Shown: positions 21,681 to 24,441 of the stretch, piece after piece
Numbering within the stretch: position 1 is the stretch's first letter
Layout: each line of letters opens with the position of its first letter
Assembly: GCA_052035915.1 (NCBI GenBank)
Contig: JBPOHE010000133.1
Coordinates: forward strand, 1 to 24,441
Source of the DNA: JBPOHE01 sp052035915
Lineage (GTDB): Bacteria; Pseudomonadota; Gammaproteobacteria; Chromatiales; Chromatiaceae
Direction: 5' to 3'
Length of the DNA stretch: 24,441 nucleotides
Translations under genes and position numbers: made by a program
The notes under the pieces: model-generated
Database searches by the model: none
Told to the model about the DNA's origin: nothing
The model's input: only the letters and a program-made list of their open reading frames with translations

Positions 21681-23042
21681 CTACCCCTGCATCAAGGCAT
21701 CCAGCAGGCGCTGATGGAGGCCCTCGAAGCCGCCGTTGCTCATCACCAGGATGTGATCGCCGGACTGGGCCAGGCTCGTCAGACGTCTGATGATCTTCTC
21801 CACCGAGTCCAAGGCGAGGGCGCGCCCGTCCAGCTCCCGGATCATGGGCTTGGGGTCCCATTGCAGGTTTTCGGGGGCATAGAAGAAGATCTGATCCGCT
21901 CCGTCCAGGGAGGCGGCCAATTGATCCGCGTGCACTCCCAGCCGCATGGTGTTGGAGCGTGGCTCAAGCACCGCCAGGATGCGTGCCGTTCCCACCCGTT
22001 GTCGGAGACCATCAAGAGTAGTGCGGATGGCGGTGGGATGATGGGCGAAGTCGTCGTAAACCCGGATGCCCTTGACCTCGCCACGCAGTTCCAGCCGCCG
22101 TTTGACATTGCGAAAGCCGGCCAGGGCTTCGAGGCCCTGTTCCGGGGCGATGCCGACATGATGGGCGGCGGCCAGGGCCGCCAGGGCGTTGGCCATGTTG
22201 TGCCGACCCAGGAGGTCCCAGGCCACCTCGCCGACCTCACGTCCCTCATGCCAGACCCGGAACCGGCTGCCGTCGCTCTTCACCGCCTCGCCGCGCCAAT
22301 CGGCGGGACCATGGAGGGAGAAGGTCTCCAGCGGAGTCCACAAACCCTGCTGCAACACCTGCTCCACCGCCGTCTCGCCGGACGGCGCCAGCAAGCGGCC
22401 GGAAGCCGGGAGAATGCGCAGAAGATGATGGAATTGCCGCTGGATCATCGCCAGATCAGCGAAGATATCCGCATGATCGAACTCGATATTGTTGATGATC
22501 AGGGTCCGCGGGCGGTAATGCACGAACTTGGAGCGCTTGTCGAAGAAGGCGGTATCGTATTCGTCCGCTTCCACCACGAAGAAGTTGGAGTCTCCCAAGC
22601 GCGCCGAGACGCCGAAATTCTCCGGCACTCCGCCGATGAGAAAACCCGGTGACAGCCCGGCCTGATCGAGGATCCAGGCCAGCAGGCTGGAGGTCGTGGT
22701 CTTGCCGTGGGTTCCGGCCACCGCCAGCACCCAACGCCCACGCAGCACATGCCCGGCCAGCCACTGGGGGCCGGAGATATAAGGCAGGTCCGCATCCAGC
22801 ATATATTCCACCGCCGGATTACCGCGGGTCATGGCGTTGCCCACCACCACCCAATCCGGCGCCGGTTGCAGATGTTCTGGGGCATAGCCCTGACGGAGCT
22901 CGATGCCCGCCGCGGCGAGCTGGGTACTCATGGGGGGATAGACATTGGCGTCGGAGCCGCTGACCTCATGACCGAGGGCGCGGGCCAGCAAGGCGATACC
23001 GCCCATGAAGGTACCGCAGATACCGAGGATATGGATGTGCAT
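21681..23042 (-). CDS. mpl: Murein tripeptide ligase Mpl
   Basis: Cell-wall recycling enzyme that joins L-Ala-gamma-D-Glu-meso-DAP to UDP-MurNAc, bypassing part of de novo synthesis. It has 453 aa, the normal size (457 in E. coli). Motifs: MHIHILGICGTFMGGIALLA (UDP-binding N-terminus), the ATP loop AGTHGKTTTSSLLAWILD (109-126), VVEADEYDTAFFDKRSKFVH, NIEFDHADIF, and LGRHNMANALAALAA and YDDFAHHPTAI in the central and C-terminal domains. The start ATG is one base after the stop of the preceding membrane-protein gene, and ubiX follows 4 bp later, so the genes are cotranscribed. Confidence 0.96.
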   Translation of the reverse strand: MHIHILGICGTFMGGIALLARALGHEVSGSDANVYPPMSTQLAAAGIELRQGYAPEHLQPAPDWVVVGNAMTRGNPAVEYMLDADLPYISGPQWLAGHVLRGRWVLAVAGTHGKTTTSSLLAWILDQAGLSPGFLIGGVPENFGVSARLGDSNFFVVEADEYDTAFFDKRSKFVHYRPRTLIINNIEFDHADIFADLAMIQRQFHHLLRILPASGRLLAPSGETAVEQVLQQGLWTPLETFSLHGPADWRGEAVKSDGSRFRVWHEGREVGEVAWDLLGRHNMANALAALAAAHHVGIAPEQGLEALAGFRNVKRRLELRGEVKGIRVYDDFAHHPTAIRTTLDGLRQRVGTARILAVLEPRSNTMRLGVHADQLAASLDGADQIFFYAPENLQWDPKPMIRELDGRALALDSVEKIIRRLTSLAQSGDHILVMSNGGFEGLHQRLLDALMQG

Positions 23043-23043
23043 G

Positions 23044-23559
23044 TCAGTTGAGGGGAAACAGCAGACCGTTGATGAGGACGGACAAGAGGGTGTAGAGCAC
23101 CGCGAGCCCGAGACCCGACCCGAACTTCAGGTCGAAGGTATGGCGTAGGATGTGGGCGAGCACCAGGATGTTCCAGGCCAGGAGTAACAGCCAGAGCACA
23201 CTCAGAAAATCGGCGAGATCGCTGGGTTCATTGCTGGGGATATGGATGGAGAGCAACAAGAGCCCGACCACACCCAGCAGGGTGCCCGCCCCCAGGATGG
23301 CCGTGCCCGCCTGCAGAAAGCGTTCCCGGCGCTTGACCGCCACCAATCCCAGTTGCAGGACGCCCAGGGCGAGCCCGGTATCCGCCAGGCTCTCGATCAA
23401 GGCGGCGAGGAAACTCCCCCGCGTGCGCTGAATCATCAGGGCGCCGACCAGCAGATTCGCCGCCAGGGTCAGCCCCAGCAGGACGGGTGCGGCCGGTAGG
23501 CGTTGCGGCGTGGTCCGCAACAGACAGAGTTCGATGAAGAAAGAGATAACAGCCTGCAA
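23044..23559 (-). CDS. Conserved polytopic membrane protein of unknown function
   Basis: I do not recognise a named family. The 171-aa protein has about five hydrophobic spans (about 23-43, 50-75, 83-107, 116-138 and 147-168), with short charged loops such as RTRG, VKRRERFLQ and HTFDLKFGSG. It appears to start at TTG (23559), with GGGA about eight bases upstream; no in-frame ATG occurs until residue 42, which would remove the first span. It sits 12 bp after bioD and one base before mpl, so it belongs to the same operon. A role in envelope biology is suggested only by the neighbour mpl. Confidence 0.78.
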   Translation of the reverse strand: MQAVISFFIELCLLRTTPQRLPAAPVLLGLTLAANLLVGALMIQRTRGSFLAALIESLADTGLALGVLQLGLVAVKRRERFLQAGTAILGAGTLLGVVGLLLLSIHIPSNEPSDLADFLSVLWLLLLAWNILVLAHILRHTFDLKFGSGLGLAVLYTLLSVLINGLLFPLN

Positions 23560-23571
23560 TTCGAAATCCCG

Positions 23572-24282
23572 TCACCTGGGGGCCGGCCAGTTCAGCGCCG
23601 CGGCCACGCTTGATGTGGAAGCTTCAATCATCCAGGGTATCACGCCGAGACAGGGCGCCGGTAGCCGCTGTTCCAGGGTGGCCAGATTGAGTTCGGCTTC
23701 CGCCATCTCCGGGTCGATCCGATTGCCCACCCAGCCGGCCAGCCACGCCCCCGAGGCCAGGATGCTCTCCGCGCTGAGGATGGCATGGTTGAGACAGCCG
23801 AGCCGCAGGCCGACCACCAGGATGACGGGGAAACCCAGTTGCCGGGCCAGGTCGGCCACGTCCCAGTCTTCGCCGAGGGGTACCCGCCAGCCGCCCACCC
23901 CTTCCACCAGGACAAAATCCACCGCGGACGAGAGACGATCGAAGGCCCCGAGGATCCTTTCCGCCTGGATTTCCTCGCCCGCCCGTCGGGCCGCGAGATG
24001 GGGGGCGATGGGCGGGGCGAAGGCATAAGGATTGATCAGAGAATAGGCTAGGGGAAGGCTCGAGGCCTGTTGCAGCCGTAGGGCGTCCGCATTGTGTAAC
24101 CCGGCGGGGGTGGGTTCCGACCCCGAGGCCACGGGTTTCATACCGGCTACCCGCCGCCCAAACCCGCGCAGCCGGGCGATCAGGCCGAGACTCACCTCGG
24201 TCTTGCCGCAACCTGTATCCGTGCCGGTGACGAATACCCCTTTGGCTTGGTCGAGCCGGTCGCTAAGCGAATCGGATAGCAA
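23572..24282 (-). CDS. bioD: Dethiobiotin synthetase
   Basis: ATP-dependent enzyme that closes the ureido ring of dethiobiotin in biotin synthesis. From the TTG at 24282 (GGGGGA six bases upstream) it has 236 aa, close to the family norm. The P-loop is VTGTDTGCGKTEVS (about 18-31, Lys27); other motifs are GMKPVASGSE, SLINPYAFAPPIAPHLAAR, LVEGVGGWRVPL and ILVVGLRLGCLNHAILSAES. An ATG at 24351 would add 23 residues encoded mainly by the terminal repeat and is probably not the native start. In gammaproteobacteria bioD usually ends a bio operon after bioC; here a repeat ends the window directly upstream, so the gene looks cut off from its operon and promoter. Confidence 0.93.
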   Translation of the reverse strand: MLSDSLSDRLDQAKGVFVTGTDTGCGKTEVSLGLIARLRGFGRRVAGMKPVASGSEPTPAGLHNADALRLQQASSLPLAYSLINPYAFAPPIAPHLAARRAGEEIQAERILGAFDRLSSAVDFVLVEGVGGWRVPLGEDWDVADLARQLGFPVILVVGLRLGCLNHAILSAESILASGAWLAGWVGNRIDPEMAEAELNLATLEQRLPAPCLGVIPWMIEASTSSVAAALNWPAPR

Positions 24283-24314
24283 ATCATTTCCCCCGGCGGT
24301 TGGCCGTTTTGACT

Positions 24315-24441
24315 CGATCGTGTCCCAGCACGTGGTGTAAGAAGCGATCAAGAGGTCAACGACTCCGGGCAGGCTGGGAAGCGGATCAGTTTGCGACCGC
24401 AGGCAAGCTGATGTTGGGATTCTCGCCGAGATCGGTGAGGG
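24315..24441 (-). mobile_element. 3' end of a putative insertion sequence (partial, right copy)
   Basis: This is the inverted counterpart of 1-127: the outer 57 bases are identical and the inner 70 have 13 substitutions with no gaps. Read on the minus strand, the outer part encodes the same C-terminal residues (LTDLGENPNISLPAVAN, stop) followed by non-coding sequence. The inner border lies about 32 bp upstream of the likely bioD start. Two related IS copies facing inward, or a repeat on which an assembly was broken, would both give this picture. Confidence 0.5.

Overview
This is a GC-rich window with mostly tightly packed operons, typical of a gammaproteobacterium. The gene set (rubredoxin next to thiD-thiE-hemL, mpl-ubiX, hslR-grxC, DUF5063, LysM/FecR, a caspase/Sel1 protein) looks most like the Chromatiales (purple sulfur bacteria and relatives). 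That placement is an inference from gene content, not a measured phylogeny.

Layout. The two ends (1-127 and 24315-24441) are an inverted repeat: 57 bp are identical and the next 70 bp are about 80% identical. Each end looks like the 3' end of an insertion sequence, so the window probably lies between two IS copies. From left to right it holds: a minus-strand block with a caspase-domain protein and a DUF202 membrane protein; a Cys/His-rich unknown protein and a YrdA-type gamma carbonic anhydrase homologue (minus); lemA (plus); a less GC-rich restriction-modification island; and a GIDE-domain gene (plus) that normally sits beside lemA. Next come a Tat-exported beta carbonic anhydrase (minus) with a strong Fur-box-like site upstream, and a phospholipid cassette (plus: CDP-alcohol phosphatidyltransferase, CdsA-like cytidylyltransferase, PlsC-like acyltransferase). 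These are followed by grxC-hslR-Cys-rich protein (minus), a LysM/FecR envelope protein (plus), DUF5063 and rubredoxin (minus), thiD-thiE-hemL-DedA/PAP2/LssY (plus), and finally bioD-membrane protein-mpl-ubiX (minus).

The most interesting locus is 5.6-7.8 kb. A NotI-family endonuclease overlaps by 4 bp a Dam-like (D12 class) DNA adenine methyltransferase. An adenine methylase cannot protect a GCGGCCGC site, which contains no adenine, and two such sites are present and intact in this window. The pair therefore probably recognises a different sequence from NotI. The island lies between lemA and the GIDE gene and starts with a roughly 160-bp dispersed repeat whose other copy is at the left end of the window.

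Other structure. Two copies of an AT-rich, two-lobed palindrome of about 75 bp lie between convergent genes at 8.83 and 15.24 kb and appear to be a small repeat family. Rubredoxin is a 54-codon gene. No tRNA, rRNA or CRISPR array was seen.
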